From Rosellinia necatrix (lineage: Eukaryota > Ascomycota > Sordariomycetes > Xylariales > Xylariaceae), in NCBI GenBank assembly GCA_021209875.1, contig JAGYVD010000002.1, forward strand, positions 1,364,001-1,428,000: 64,000 nt of DNA, given 5' to 3'. Under the pieces are notes generated by a model that was not told the DNA's origin, searched no databases, and saw only the letters and a list, made by a program, of their open reading frames with translations. Of this stretch, positions 36,326-50,975 are shown in pieces. Position 1 is the first letter of the stretch; the number at the start of each line of letters is the position of its first letter. The translations under genes were made by a program, and so were the position numbers.

Positions 36326-36528
36326 TGATACGCGCGCGTAGAGGGAGCGCTTACATAAGCCCCTCGCTTGGGGTGCTGTGGCCCGTGGCCACAGGCACAA
36401 CCTAATTGGGCCTAGCCCCATGTATGTGGGCCCTAGCCCACACCTAGGTAAAACTTTAGCTTAGCCTAGATTTGCTAGATCTTCATCTTTTATAATACAC
36501 ACTTTACACCCCCATGGTGCACCTCTCA
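36326..36528. mobile_element. Solo LTR (203 bp) nested in the large element
   Basis: A GC-rich island begins TGATACGCGCG and ends CACCTCTCA (TG...CA). It is flanked on both sides by ATTAT (36321-36325 and 36529-36533). The interior has GGGCC/GGCCC-type short inverted repeats and no ORF. The flanking A/T DNA makes a chance five-base match less improbable, but the TG/CA ends and abrupt composition change agree. It shows little decay and so probably inserted after the host element had been mutated. Confidence 0.75.
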
Positions 36529-39500
36529 ATTATAAATACTAATATTATTTAGGGCTTTATTTTAATTATTTTTAAAATTAAAAAAATTAATAATTTTTTA
36601 TATTTAATGCAGCTAGTTTATAAAAAATTTTTAAGCTTGTAATACTATAAGATTTTTATAATTAATATAAAATTTTTTATTTGCCTGTTATAAAATATTT
36701 ACAAAACAAATAAAAAACTTTTTTTAGCTTTATAATTAATAATTAAGCTATAAACTAGTATTATTTTAGCTTGTTTTATTTTAGCTGTTAATAAAAGCTT
36801 TATTTATTAAGCAAATAAATTAAAAAATTTAGTTTTTTTAATTTTTTTTATATATAATAATGCTGAAAAAATTAATAGTTATATTTGTTTAAAATTATTT
36901 AAAAATATTTATATAAATATTTTAAGCTATTTAATTAAAAAATAAATATATTTAGTTTAATAATACAAAATGTTTTATTAATTTAAATTATTGTTAAGTT
37001 AATAATAATATTTAAAGTTAATATAATAAAAAAAGTACAGATTATAATGTTAGCTTGTTAATATAACGTTTTAACTAATTATTTTAGCAATTTTTTATAT
37101 AATTTTTTGCTTGTTTTTTTTTATAACGCTACGTTTTATTAATAGATTTATAAATTAGTTAAAATATGTTATACAGCTAAGTATATATAACGTTGTTTTA
37201 AATATTTTATTATAACAGCTTTAATTAATTTAAGCAAACTTTAAATAGTATTTTTTTTATATAACGCTGTTTAACTACGTTATATAACTTCTGCTAGCAG
37301 TTTTTTCGGCTTAAACAAAATAATAAAGTTTTTATCGCTATATATATTAGTAAAGTCTGCGTATATTTTTTTTATCGCTGTTGTTATAATTAAAATATAT
37401 ATAATATAAAATAGTTTTACTAGTTATAGTTTTATAAATATTATATATAAAAAAGCTATAATATTATTAAGCTAATTATTATTTTAATTAAGCATAACAG
37501 CTGTAATATATATATAATTAAGTAATAGTTTAGCTGTAAAATTATAGCTTTAATATTAAAATAACAACTAATTGTTTAATATGTTATAAAAATACAAAAA
37601 TAGATTATTTATTGTTTAATAACTAATATTAATTATATTGTTTTAAGTTTATGCTGGTCTGCTGCATTTTATAATAACAATTTAAAAAAAAATATTTTAA
37701 TATTAATTTTTATTTTTAAATATTTTATTAATAGTTTGCAGCTATATAATATAACTTAAAGATTATTTATAATAAACTTTTTTTATTTATTGCTTAATTA
37801 TAAATATTTTATAAAAAACGATTAAATTTATTTTTATAATATTTTATTGTTTTAATATTTTTATAATATTAATATTATATTTTATTATATATTAAAATAT
37901 ATTAATATTAATTTTGTTTTTGTTATTTTTTTTACGTGTTAATATTAATTTAAATAGCGTTATTTAATATTTTATATATATATATATTTTTTTGTTAATG
38001 TTTTTATTAATATTTTTATTAAAGTTTTTTATTTTTTAATTTGTTTATTTATTTATAATTTTTAATAAAATTAATTTATTTGTTTTAAATTATATTAACT
38101 TTTAAATAGCTGCAGTAAAGTTTGCGTTTTTTACAGCGTTTTTATTATTAATACGATTAAATAAATATTATATTATTAAAAAGCTGTAATATTATAATAT
38201 TTTGTGTATTTATTATTAAAATTAATTAAATATTAATAAAAATTAATTTTCTTTTATAATATCGCTTAATATTATTATTTTAGCTATAGCTTTTATTTTA
38301 GTTAGCGCAGTATTTTTATATATTAATTAAATAAGTTTAATTATAACGTTTAGCTTATTTTTATGTTATGCAAGTTTTTTATAAATATATTTGTTTATAG
38401 TTTTTTTTAAATTTAAATTGCAGAAATTTTAATTTTAATAAGTATAAAAATTTTTTAATTTTTTTATTAATATAAATAAGCTAAAGCAAAAGCAATAAAT
38501 TTTATAGTACCGATATGTTTTTATTTTTTATTTAATTAAATATAAACAGCTTTATAAGCTAATAAAATTAATATTTTTATAGTTAATACTAGTAAATAAT
38601 TTAATTTTTATAAAACATAGATTTATTTAATAATATATGTTTTATAATCTAACTAGTTTTTTTTTGCTGCTTATTTTATATAATAATATTTATACTGCTT
38701 AAATATTAATAAATTTTATTTTTTTTGTTTTTTTATAAAAAAAAAATAATAATATTTAAATATTATATAATATAAGCTTGCTAATATATTTATAACCTGT
38801 TATTAATATTATGTCCTGTATATATAGTTTTTATTATATTATAAGTAAAAATTTGTTTAGCTTTCGCGTTATTAAAAATAGCTTTTAAAAGTTATAATAA
38901 TATATATTTAATATTTTAAAATTTTATTTTTAAAACATTATTAAGTTAAAAAATATAAAAAATCGCAAAATTAAATAGTATAACTAGCTATATAGTTATA
39001 TATTTTGTTTAATTAAATTAAATATTAAAATAGCTATTATATATATAGGTCGGTAAAAAATAAGTTCTGTTATTTTTTTTTAAAATATAAGTTTATAAGT
39101 AGTGTTATATAATAAATAAACAGATTTTTTAATAATTTTTAAATATACGTTAGTTTTTTTTTATTGTTTAAAATATATATTAAAATAATTAATAAGCTTG
39201 TTTAATGTTTTAAAAATGTTATTTTTAGCGTTTTAAAACAAAGTTTTATATAAATTAATATTGCAAAGTTTTTATTTTTTAATAAAAATACTTGCAACTT
39301 GTTTAAATTTATTATTATAAATAAATAATGCTACTTAAAACAGCTGAAATAGATTTAACGCAGCTATAACTATATTAATGTTTTTTAAAATATTTATAAA
39401 GTTTTTGCTATATAAATTAATAAGTTTAATTATTATTAAATCGCGATAAATATAATAAATATTATTAATATTAGCTATTATATTAATTAATATTTTTATT

Positions 39501-40574
39501 AGTAATATTAAATATAAAAATGCTTTAGTTATATTATTATAGTTTTTATTTTTAGCTTATTAATAAATTTTTTGTTTATTAATTTTAGTAATAATTAGCT
39601 GTTGTTTAAAAGCGGAGTATTTAATTTTTATATCTGCAAATATAATACAACTGTTAGTAGCGTTAATATAATATTAATATTTATATTTAACATAAAACTT
39701 ATAGCAATTATATTAAACGTTATTAATTTTAATAATAATATAATAGCTGTTTATTATATTTGCGCCGATAGAACATATATAATTAATTTTATATAATGCA
39801 ATATATTTAAATATATTTTATTAAATTTTAGTAAAGCTGATAATAAAGTTTTATAAAGTTGTAAAACTAATAATACAAGCTATAGTTGCTAATATATATA
39901 ATGTTTTAATTTATTTTATTTTATTAATATATAAAATGTTTTAAATATAATAATAAACGCGCTTATTAATAGTATTAATATTTAATAAAATATTTAGAAT
40001 AATTTAGCTTAAGTTTAAAGTATTAATTTTATTAAAAGTATTTTTATTAAAATATATAAAATAAAAGCATTTTTTTGCTTATGATTTTTTTTTATATATT
40101 ATATAAATGTTTAATTTTTAAAACTATAATTAATTTTATAATAATTAAAAACGTTATAATAAAAATATAAATTAATTATTTTATAATATTAATATTATAT
40201 ATAATTATAATTAATATTAAAATATTTAATATAAAAAAAATCAGGATAAACAAAAAAACTATAGCATTATTGCAAGCTTTGCTTAATATGTTTAAATATA
40301 ACTTAATAATTGTTTTAAAAGTATTATAAGTAAGGCCTGGCAAACGTTAGTTATTAATTTTTTAATACAGGCTTGTTATTAAACTTGTTCTGTTATATTT
40401 ATATAACGTTATTTATATTATAATCTAAAATTGTTTTTAAAGTAAGTTTTTAATAAATTATATTAATATTAATATTATTAAAATTAAATAAGAATTAATA
40501 AATATTCTTTTATTAATATTAAATAATTAAATATAATTAATATAATCTATAAAAATATATAAATAATATAAACA

Positions 40575-40798
40575 TAACAAAGATATATTAGGGTCTTGTA
40601 TGGTGATCTAGTGAAAATAGCGAATTACAGGTAGAAGGAAGGACTGGCTATGCCAGCCAGCCGAAGGCTGGCTAGAAATAGCTAATGGGCTACCTTTATC
40701 TAATCTATTGCGGGTCGGCTAGGCCCTGCGGGCCTAGCCTAGCCGGCCTAGCTTATCCTAGGGTAGGTCCTCTGGACACCTCTTACCTGTCTGTATCA
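40575..40798 (-). repeat. LTR copy 1 of the nested element
   Basis: 224 bp from TAACAAAG to CTGTATCA. The plus-strand start TAACA fits a TG start mutated by G-to-A. It contains GGCTGG/CCAGCC inverted repeats around 40645-40675. Confidence 0.88.
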
Positions 40799-41010
40799 AG
40801 TGCCGCCACAGATATAAAAAATTGCTAACCTCAGCAAAAACACTTAAGCCACACCACTAGCTATTAATCCATTTAGCTAGCCACCTAGCCGTAGCCCTAG
40901 CCTTAGCTTTCGTACGCAGGTCGACTAGTTAGTACTTCGCTTGTACTCCGTAGCTTTATTTATAGTTAAACTGGTACCTGCTAAGTACTTGGTAAGTAGG
41001 TAGATAGATT

Positions 41011-41275
41011 GGTCGAATTAGCTGGACTAGTTGAATTGGCCGGACTAGTCGAATTGGCTGGACTGGTCCAGTTGGCCGGACTGGTCAAATTAGCCGGACT
41101 GGTCTAGTTGGCCGGACTGGTCGAATTAGCCGGACTGGTCCAGTTGGCCGGACTGGTCGAATTAGCCGGACTGGTCCAGTTGGCCGGACTGGCTAAATTA
41201 GCTGTATTCGACTAGACTGGTTGAATTGGCTGTATTCGACTAGACTAGTTAAATTAGCTGTATTTAACTAGCTTG
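41011..41275. repeat. 18-bp minisatellite inside the nested element
   Basis: About 14 imperfect units alternating CCGGACTGGTCCAGTTGG and CCGGACTGGTCGAATTAG, with decayed units at both edges. Both strands can be read without stops in one frame over the better-preserved part. Confidence 0.85.
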
Positions 41276-42110
41276 GTTAGTTAAAGAAAAAAAATTGGAT
41301 AAATCGACTGGCTGTTAGGTATTAACAGGTTATACGGTAGGATTATTAAATAGTCAGGTTTTTTATACGCGGGTCTGACTGTTAACTTGTTAAATATTTA
41401 ACTAATTGTTAAAAATTAAATAGCTGTACAGCTAAAATGTTAAACTAGTAAGTTTTTTGTACGCAGAACAGACTTTTAACTAGTTAGTCGACTAGTTGTT
41501 AAATTTTAACTAGTTAACTAGTTAGTTAGTTGTTATACAGATATTTACCGCGGTTAAAAAAATAAACGAAACGACCGCGTTTTAACGTTTAGCTAAATAG
41601 ATTTAACGACTGGTTCGCAAAAAAGAAGCAGGCCTAATACTTAAACAAGTCGTCTAGTTTTTTTTAAGCCGTCTAAAACAAAACAGTATAAACGATTACA
41701 GCAACAGCATAAACAGCAACAGCAACAGCGTACAACAAGTAGCTGTTAAAAGCTTTAAGTAGCAAACTGCGTACGTTTAATATAAATACAGATCTAACGG
41801 TTAAAAAACATGCAAGCATATTCTATATACTAAACAAACTAAGCTGCTGTACAAGCTAACAGTTAAAAAACATACAAGCATACTTTAAAAAGCTGTTAAT
41901 TTAAAAACATACAGCAAAAATATATCAAAAAGCTGTACGGTCCGACCGTAAAACGTTTAAAACTAAAATACTTAGTTAAACAATAATACAGCAGGCAGTC
42001 GACTTGTTTAACGTACAAGCTAACAGTTAAAAAACATGCAGCTATACTTAGCTATATACATTACTAACGTAGCTACCGTCGGCAACAGAATCGCAGGTTA
42101 CCGCACTATT

Positions 42111-42334
42111 TAACAAAAATATATTAAGGTCTTATATAATAATCTAATAAAAATAGCGAATTATAAGTAAAAAAAAGGACTAGCTATGCCAGCCAGCCGA
42201 AGGCTGGCTAGAAATAGCCAGTAGGCTACCTTTATTTAATCTATTGCGGGTCGGCTAGGCCTTGCGGGCCTAGCCTAGCCGGCCTAGCCTATCCTAGGGT
42301 GGGTCCTCTGGACACCCCCTACCTGTCTATATCA
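42111..42334 (-). repeat. LTR copy 2 of the nested element
   Basis: Same length as copy 1. It differs mainly by G-to-A and C-to-T, concentrated in its first 70 bases, while the GC-rich middle (CCAGCCAGCCGAAGGCTGG region) is intact. Confidence 0.88.
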
Positions 42335-45300
42335 AAACAGTTATATATATTTTTTCTGCTGCATATATATTTTAATATATAGCTAATATAGCATTATATA
42401 TTATTTTATTAGCTTAGAAGTATTAATAATTACCAACAAAAATAGTTTTATGTTTTTTATTTATAATAATTATAATAATTTTTTTTTTTAGTTTTTTAGC
42501 TTTATTAATAATAATTAATATAGGATTAATTTCTACGCTGATTAGCGCTAAAAGAGTATATGCTGGCATTTTAATAATCGATGTATAATAAACAAAAGAA
42601 TAACTTAATAAAAAAAGGCTGTGTTTTTTAATAATTGTAAGTAGGCTGCGTATTTATAACGTATAAAAAGTAAGACTTATAATAAAATAAAATTATATAA
42701 TAAGCTGTATAAATAAGTAGCAGAGATAAAAAGGTTTTTTTTTACTTTAAACGGGGTTATTTTAATTTGTAATTTATATATTATTTTAACTAATTTATTT
42801 TAAAAAAATATAATTAATATAAGATAGCAAGCACAATTATAAGTTATATATAATATTTGTTTTAAATATAAAAAAATACGTAATATTTATTTAGTATTAA
42901 AGTATTTTTATTATTAAGTATATATGTACTATAAACTAAAAATAATAAAAAGTAATTTATGTTATTAAAAATATTAAAAAGTTTTATAAACTTTTTATAT
43001 ATTTATATAAACACGATATATTTATATTAGTATTGTTTTTATTTTAATTTTTAGCTGATTAAATGCAGCTTATAAAAACTTATTATTTTTAGTTATATTA
43101 AACTTTTTAATATTATATTAAAATAATAACAAAAAATAAGTATTAAATATTAAACGTTTATTTTTAAGCATTTTGTTATAATATATAGTTATTTTAATAA
43201 TTTTTTATTTTTAAATTAATATATAAATATTTTAGTTTTAGTTTATTTATAATATTATTATAATAAATTAAAAATATTTTATTTAAAGTTTATTGTTAAT
43301 TTTTATATTTTTTTATATATTTAAATTATTTAACTCTATAGTATAGTTGTATTTTAGCTGTTAGAGATAAAATCGGACGTGTTTTTATATAATTAATAAT
43401 ATTTTTAATAATTTATTTATTAATGCTATTTATATTTAAGCTGTTTAGTTCTAGTGTTTTATAGTTATAAATATTTTTTTGTTAATTTAAAATATTTAAT
43501 TAAAATATTTTTTTATTAACGTAATTATTTAAATAGCTTAATGCAGTATTTAAAATCGCTAAGTTTTTTTTCGACTATAAACAGATTAACTTTAAAAAAA
43601 ATAAGCTTAGTTTAGTTTTATAAATAATATTTAAGCTGTTTAAGTTTTGCTAGTTTAATATATATTAAGTTGTACTTATTAATAATTAGTAGTTTATTAT
43701 GTTTATTATTATAATATATTTTTATTTTTATTTATACGATTATTATAATATTTGCTGTTTTTTATTGTAAAATTTATTATGTTTATATATAGTTATTATT
43801 AATTTTAAAGCTAATTAATAAAAAGTTTTAGATTTTTTTATATAATAATTTATATAATGTTTATTTAATAGTAGCAGATCTTAATATATTAAAACAGTAT
43901 ATAACATGTTTAATAAAGTTTTTTAATTATTAATTTTAAGTTTTTTTTAATATAATAATTAATAAAGTCTATAATATTTAAATAATATGTTTAACTTGTT
44001 TATTAGCTGTTTAATAATATAATGCTGTTATTTTAATATTAATATTGCTTGTTTTATATAATGCTGTTTATAATTTATTTATTAGTTTAAAATTAACATT
44101 TAATATAAAAGCGTTTAATAATCTTTAGTTAAAATATATATAAAATATATATAGTTAAGCTTAGTTTTTATAATATATAAATTTTTGCTAATAATATATT
44201 TAATAAATTTAAATAATTTATATATTACTGCTAGTACTACGTTATTTTTATTTATAAAGTCTGGCAGTCTAACAATAAAATTAAAACATAATATAAAAAA
44301 ATATACGTAAAATATTAATTAGTTAAAGATTTTATATAATTAATATTTAATTTTTTTATTAATATATATATAAAACAAGCTTTAATATATTTTATAATAT
44401 ATTTTTAATGTTTAAAAAATAATATAAATCGTAAATAGTTAGCTGTCTGTTATATTTTAAAATAAGCTCGATCGTTATATATTATTTATAATATTTTAGT
44501 TTAAATAATAATAAAAATAACTAGTTTATTTTTATTACTATTTATATAATATATTAGCTTAGATTTTAAATCGTAGCAGAATATATATAAAATAATAATA
44601 AGCTTTTTTTTATTTGTTTTAATATTTTTATATAGTTTTATTAAACGTTTATATATTATATAAAATATACGGTTAGTTTATATAGTTTTTATTATATTGT
44701 TTTATATTTTAGATATTATATATATTGCTAATACTGTTATGTTTTATATATTTTACAGCATAATTTTTATTTTTAATATAGCTAGTATTGCTATAATTTG
44801 TTATAATATAAATATTAGTTATATATTTTAATGTTTAGGTTTTAATGTTTTAATTAACGCGTTAGTATTTTTTTGTACTGCAGTAATTTAATCTGTTTTA
44901 ATTAGCTGTTTTTTTTTAGCTTGTTGTTAGGTTATTATTAAAAATAATATAGCTTTAAAAAGCTTAGGAGGCTGTATAAGCAGAGTAGTAGTATTGTTTA
45001 TTTAAAGTAGTTTAAATAATATATTAGTATTTATAAATGTTTTATTTAGTACGTAATATATTTAAATTTTTTTATTATATTTGGCTAAAAATATTTTTTA
45101 ATTAATTAAACGATTAGATTTTTTTAAACGCTTAATAGTTGATCGGAAAGCTTATGCTATCGCAGCATAATTTATATATATATATATTTTGTTATAATTA
45201 AAATATTAAATAAATTTTTTTAATGTTTATATTAAGCTATAAGTTTTAACTTTATAAATGTTGTATTATTTTTTAATAAATATTAATATATAAAATAAAA

Positions 45301-48300
45301 ATAATATAAAATATAATTTATTATTTTTTATTTTTAATATAGCTTTATTTTAATGCTGTTTAATCTGTTTAAATTAACTTATAAAATAAAAAGTTTATTA
45401 TAGTTAAAAACGCTAGATTAATAGTTTTATAAATGTAGTTTTTAAAAATATTTTATATTTTTATATTTGTTTTTATATTTTATTTTTATAAGTTATTATA
45501 TTATTATATTATTTTTATGCTTAAATTAATATTATATTTGTTTTAAAATCTAGTTTAAAAATAATATTTTAAATAATAGTTAATAATTATATGCTTATTT
45601 AGCTTTAGCAGGATTAGCTTTTTTTAAACAGTTTTTAAATCTTAGTATTTTAAGTTTGTTTAATAGCGCAGTAATATCTGCGAACTAATAAATATAATAT
45701 TATTAAAAACTTATAAGCTTTAATTTACTTTTAAGTTTTTAAAGATTTTTAAGCATTATTAAGTTTTTTATAGCTTTATTTTTTTTTTGTTTATAAACAG
45801 TTTTAATTTAAACATATATTGTTTTAGCGTTTTAAGTCTATATTATATAAAAAAATATTTTTTAAGCGTTATAATATAACCTGATTTTATAAAAATATTA
45901 AAAATAATGTTTAAATAATAAATATAATCTATTATTGTTTTAAAAAATTATAATATTATTAATATATATTAATATAAATTTTTATAAATAAAGTTTTATT
46001 AAGTTTTTTATTTTATATTAAAAAATTTAAAAATAATTTTAGCTTTATTATTATAACTATAAGTTGTTTTTATTTATAATACGGAGTAATAAAAGCTGTT
46101 TTATATTTATTTATTTTTTTATAAGTTATTAATAATATTTTTTATAATATTTATAACTGTAAATATTATAGCGTTATATATAGCTTTTAATATATTATTT
46201 TATTTAAAAAAATAAGCGTTATTTATAACTTTTATATTTATTTTTTTAAAATTTATTACAAGCTTTAGTTTATTTTTTTACTATATAATAAAAGCTAGTA
46301 ATATAATTAGACAAAGTTGGCCTAGCAGCATTAGTTTTATTATTTTAATATTTTTAATAGTTATAAAATTATTTCAGTTGTTTATATGTTTTTTAAAACT
46401 ATTAATATAATTACTAGCTTAAATTATTTATATTTATATTAGTTTTAAAATAAATAAGCATTTTAATACTATTATTAAATTTATTAAGCTTTAAATAAAA
46501 TAAATAAAAATATTTTTATATTATTTATTTGATCTGCTTATATATTTTTAAGCTTTAGTCCAAAAATATATTAATTTTTAATTTATTAAGCCGAAATTAC
46601 GGTATTTTATTTGTAGAATTAAAAAATTATAAAAATAGCTATGCTTATATTTGTTTTTTTTATTATTAACGTTTTTTTTTTTATATATTTAATACGTTTT
46701 TAATTAATATATTATATATAGCTTTAATTGCTGTTTTTAAAAATTATTAATATATATTTTATATTTTATATATTTATATATATTTTAAATATTTTAAAAA
46801 AAATTTTATATATAATTATTAGTAGCGTTTTAAAATTAACAAATTTTATAACTTAATTATATTTATTTATTATATTATTTTATATAATATTATATAAATT
46901 TTCTATAAGATTTATAATAAATTTAAAAATTATTATATAAACTTAGTTTATAACTAAAACTTTTAAATGTTTTATTATAATCGTTGTTTTTAACGCTAAT
47001 ATAATTATAATAATATTTTTGCCTAAATAAAAATTATTTTGCAATAAAGCTTTAGTTTATTTATTTTTATTATTAATAAAACGATATATTAATTTAAATT
47101 ATTAATTTAAACTTTATTATTTTAGTTTTTTATTTTTAAATTATATAAAGCTAGTGCTGTTTAAAAATTTAATTTTTAATAATATTTTATAACTAAATTA
47201 ATTAATAATATATATATATTATATAATAGTTTAAAATTATTTATTTATATTTTTAATTAAATATAAATATCGGTATATTTTATTATTTATAAACTATTTT
47301 TAATATTGTTTAGCTTAAAAAGTTTAATTATTTTTATAATAATAGTTAAATAATATATAGTTAGGTATTTTTATAATATTAAATAAAAAAAAAGCTGTAT
47401 TAATAAAAGCTGGAAATATATTATTATTTATATAAACAATTATTTTAAAATAAAAAAGCTTTTTAATTATATTTTTATTTTTATAATAAATAATTTAATT
47501 ATTTTTATTTTTATAATATTTAAAAACTTTAATATTATAATTTGCTTTTAATATATTAATTTATTATATTGTTTTTTTATAGTTTTAAAATATATTAAGT
47601 TATTAATTAGTTTTATTAATATTAAATAATTTATAAAGTTTATGTTTAAATTATATTAATATATATTTTCTGCTGTTTTTTTAATATTATATGTAATAAT
47701 AACTTAAAGCAATATTTAAAAATTTTAAAAAATAATTACTGTTTAATAATGTTTTTTTTATTAAACGTATTATTTAATATAATATTAAATATTTTATTTA
47801 AAATTTATTTATTATTTATTATATTTATATTTAATAATATATAAAAAGTAATATAGCGTTACTATTTAATAAAACGTTTTTTGTAACGTTTTTCTTAAAT
47901 ATTTTTAATTTAACGGCTTTTTTTATTATTACTATTATTATTTTTAAAAATATTATTAAAATTAGGGTTATAATTAGGTTTAAATTTTTTATTTATTTAA
48001 TAACGCGTTTAAATATATAAAAGTTCTTTGTTTTTAAATCGTAATATATTAAGTTATTTATTAACATATATGTTTTGCTACTTTTATTAATTGTTTAAAT
48101 ATATTTAATTAATTTTTTTATTTTAATTATAGTTTTTTAATGGCAATTTTTTAATTATTACGTTTACAATTATTATAGTTTTTTAAAAACTTTTAACTAT
48201 ATTAATAATTTTTTTTAGCTTTTTATTATTTTGTTTTAAAATAGTTTAAAGTTAAGTTTAAAGTTAAAATAAGTTTAATATTTTTTAAAAAATTATTAAA

Positions 48301-50975
48301 TATAAATATTATATTTAAAAATAAAAATAATTTATTATTATTAGTTCTGTTATTATATTTCTGCTGATATTTTATTTAAAATTAATTAATATTTAAATTA
48401 ATATTTTTTTTTTTTTTTTTTTTTAACTAGATTTTTAATTCTTAAATTTTTAATTATATATTTTTGCTTAATATAAATAATATGCTACTATTTTATAATA
48501 AAATATTTATAAATACTTATTTAATTTTATAAATTAATTATAATGTTTTTAATTTTAAAGCTTAATTAAAATTTTTAAATAATTATTTAAGTTGTTAAAT
48601 ATGCAATAAATAATATAGTTTTTATTAGCGTTTTTATTTTGTTATAATATTTAATTTTATTATTAATATATTTATTAACTAATTTATTTATTTTATTAAC
48701 AAAATTATACTTTTACTATCTGTTATTTTTATAATTTTAAGTTTATTTTTTAAAACTGTTTTTTAAGATTTGTTTTAATAAAGTTTAGATCTTAAATAAC
48801 TTATATTTTTAAATTTTAAGTTAAACTTTTAAATTAATATGCTTCTGCTAATAAAAATTTATTATAATTTTTATATTAAATTTTTAAATATAATTAATAT
48901 TTTTAAACGTTTTTAAATAGTTTAGTTTATTAATATATTATATAATTAGTATTAAATTATAATATTTAAATATTTTAAGTTTTAATTTATTATAAATTTT
49001 ATTTTTATATATATTTATTTTTTAATTTTAAGTTTAAAGCGTTATTAGCAGTTAAAATTTTTAATATTTATATTTATTTAATAGCTAATATAATAGTTTA
49101 TATATTAATTAAATATATTTTTATAATATATTTTATTTTATGTTTTATTTTTTATAAATTTAAATTATTTAGCTTGCTGTTTAATAAGCTTAAACAAAAA
49201 ATATATAGTTATATTTTATATAATATTTAATATTTTTAAAATAGTTATAATATTATTAATAAAATTAAAAGTAGTTATAATATAACAAGTAGTAATAAAA
49301 TAGTTGCAGCATTATATTAAATTAAATTAATAATATAAAAAAATATTAAAAATAAATATTTAATAATATTTTATAATATAAACTATAGTAAAATAATATT
49401 TATTTTAAACTTAATTAATTAATTAACTGTTTAAATCTATAAATAAAGATTTAAAAACGGTTAGTTTTATTTTAAATAAAAGCTAGAATTTTATTATAAG
49501 CTTATATTAATTAATTTTTTTTTTGTTATTTATTATGTTTTTTATCGCGTTATAAGCTTTTAGCTAAACATTTTTGCTTATTAAACATTATAATTTTAAA
49601 TATAAACTTAAGCTTATATTATTAATAATTTTATAAATAACTGCTGCGTTTTATTTATAATTTAAGTTAATATATTATAATATAAAAAAAATAAAAAGCA
49701 ATAAAATAATAGCAATAAAAAAAAAAATAAAAGCTTTTATAAACTTTCTGATTTTTATTTTTTTTTATTTTTTTATTTTTTATTAATAAGTTATATTTAG
49801 TTTAAACTATTTTATTTTTTTATTTTAATTTTTATTAATAAGTTTTTAAAATTTATTTAAAAATAAATAACTTAAAAATATTAGGATTTAATATAGTTTT
49901 ATAATTTTATATAGTTAATTTTCTGCTTTTTATAAATATAAATATTATATTTATTAATATAAGTTTTTAAAAATAATACTGTTTTTTAATAAAATAGTAT
50001 TTAAAAAGATAGATATAGAAATAACGTTTTATTGTTTTAATACGGAAGTATTAATTATTTTTTTTTTAATTAATTTTTCAGGTAATTTTTAATTAAATTT
50101 TCTGCTAATTAAATCAGCATAAAAATAGCTAAGTTTGCTATTGGAAAATTTATATTGTATTTTATAAAAATAGTAAAAATATTTTTTATTTTTATTTTTA
50201 GTTTAATTAAAAAAATTAACTATTTGTTTTAATATTAAAAAAAATAATTAATATATTTAATAAAATATAAGTTTTAAAAATTAGTTTTTTTTAATCTATA
50301 TATAAATTTTATAAATAAGTTTTATTAATATTTTTAATTAATTATTAATTATATTTTAAATAATTTATTAGTTAAAAATAATTTATTTATTTTAAGTTTA
50401 ATATAAAAGTTTTTAAATAAAATAAATACAAGTTAAATTTTTTTATAATAGTAATAATATTAAATTTAATAAAATTAAATATTAGTTTTAGCTTTTATTT
50501 TAATATATTAAATAAAAATAAATTGTTTTTATTTTAATAAATTATTTTTAATGTTTTAAAGCAGTTATTTTTTTATTGTTTATAAATAATTAATATATAT
50601 AATAAAATTTTAAATATTATTTTTAAAAATTTTAATAAAATATAATTAAAAAATTTTATAGTTTTATGTTTAATATTTAAATATTATATTAATAATTAAA
50701 TTTTTTAATAAAGCTATAGCTTGTTTTATATAATAACAATAAACCGTTTTATATATGCTAAGCTTTTAAAAATTAAATATAATTTTATTATATAATATAT
50801 TAATAATAAAAATAAATAATAAAATTTTTATTAAAAGTTTAATAAATAATCTAATTAAGCGGATTAATTAAAATTAACTACTAATTTAAAGTTAAATTTT
50901 ATAATAATAAATCAAATTTATTTATTAAAAATTGTTCTAGCAGGCAGAAACACTTAAAACAATTACTAGCTACTA

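Larger units (their letters stand above)
40575..42334 (-). mobile_element. Nested 1.76-kb non-autonomous LTR element
   Basis: LTRs of 224 bp each lie at 40575-40798 and 42111-42334 in direct orientation, flanked by AAACA at 40570-40574 and 42335-42339. The 1.3-kb interior has no polymerase frame. It holds an 18-bp minisatellite that on the minus strand can be read as repeats like SPANWTSPANST, recalling the NPANQ/SQF repeats of the gag-like protein at 1462-260. On the minus strand the 5' LTR (right copy) is followed within a few bases by AGTGCGGTAACC, a plausible decayed TGG-type primer site. Orientation rests on this and on the minisatellite. Confidence 0.85.

Noticed and set aside
41011..41275. 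CRISPR-like array
   Set aside because: Contiguous 18-bp imperfect units without unique spacers inside a fungal retroelement; a minisatellite.
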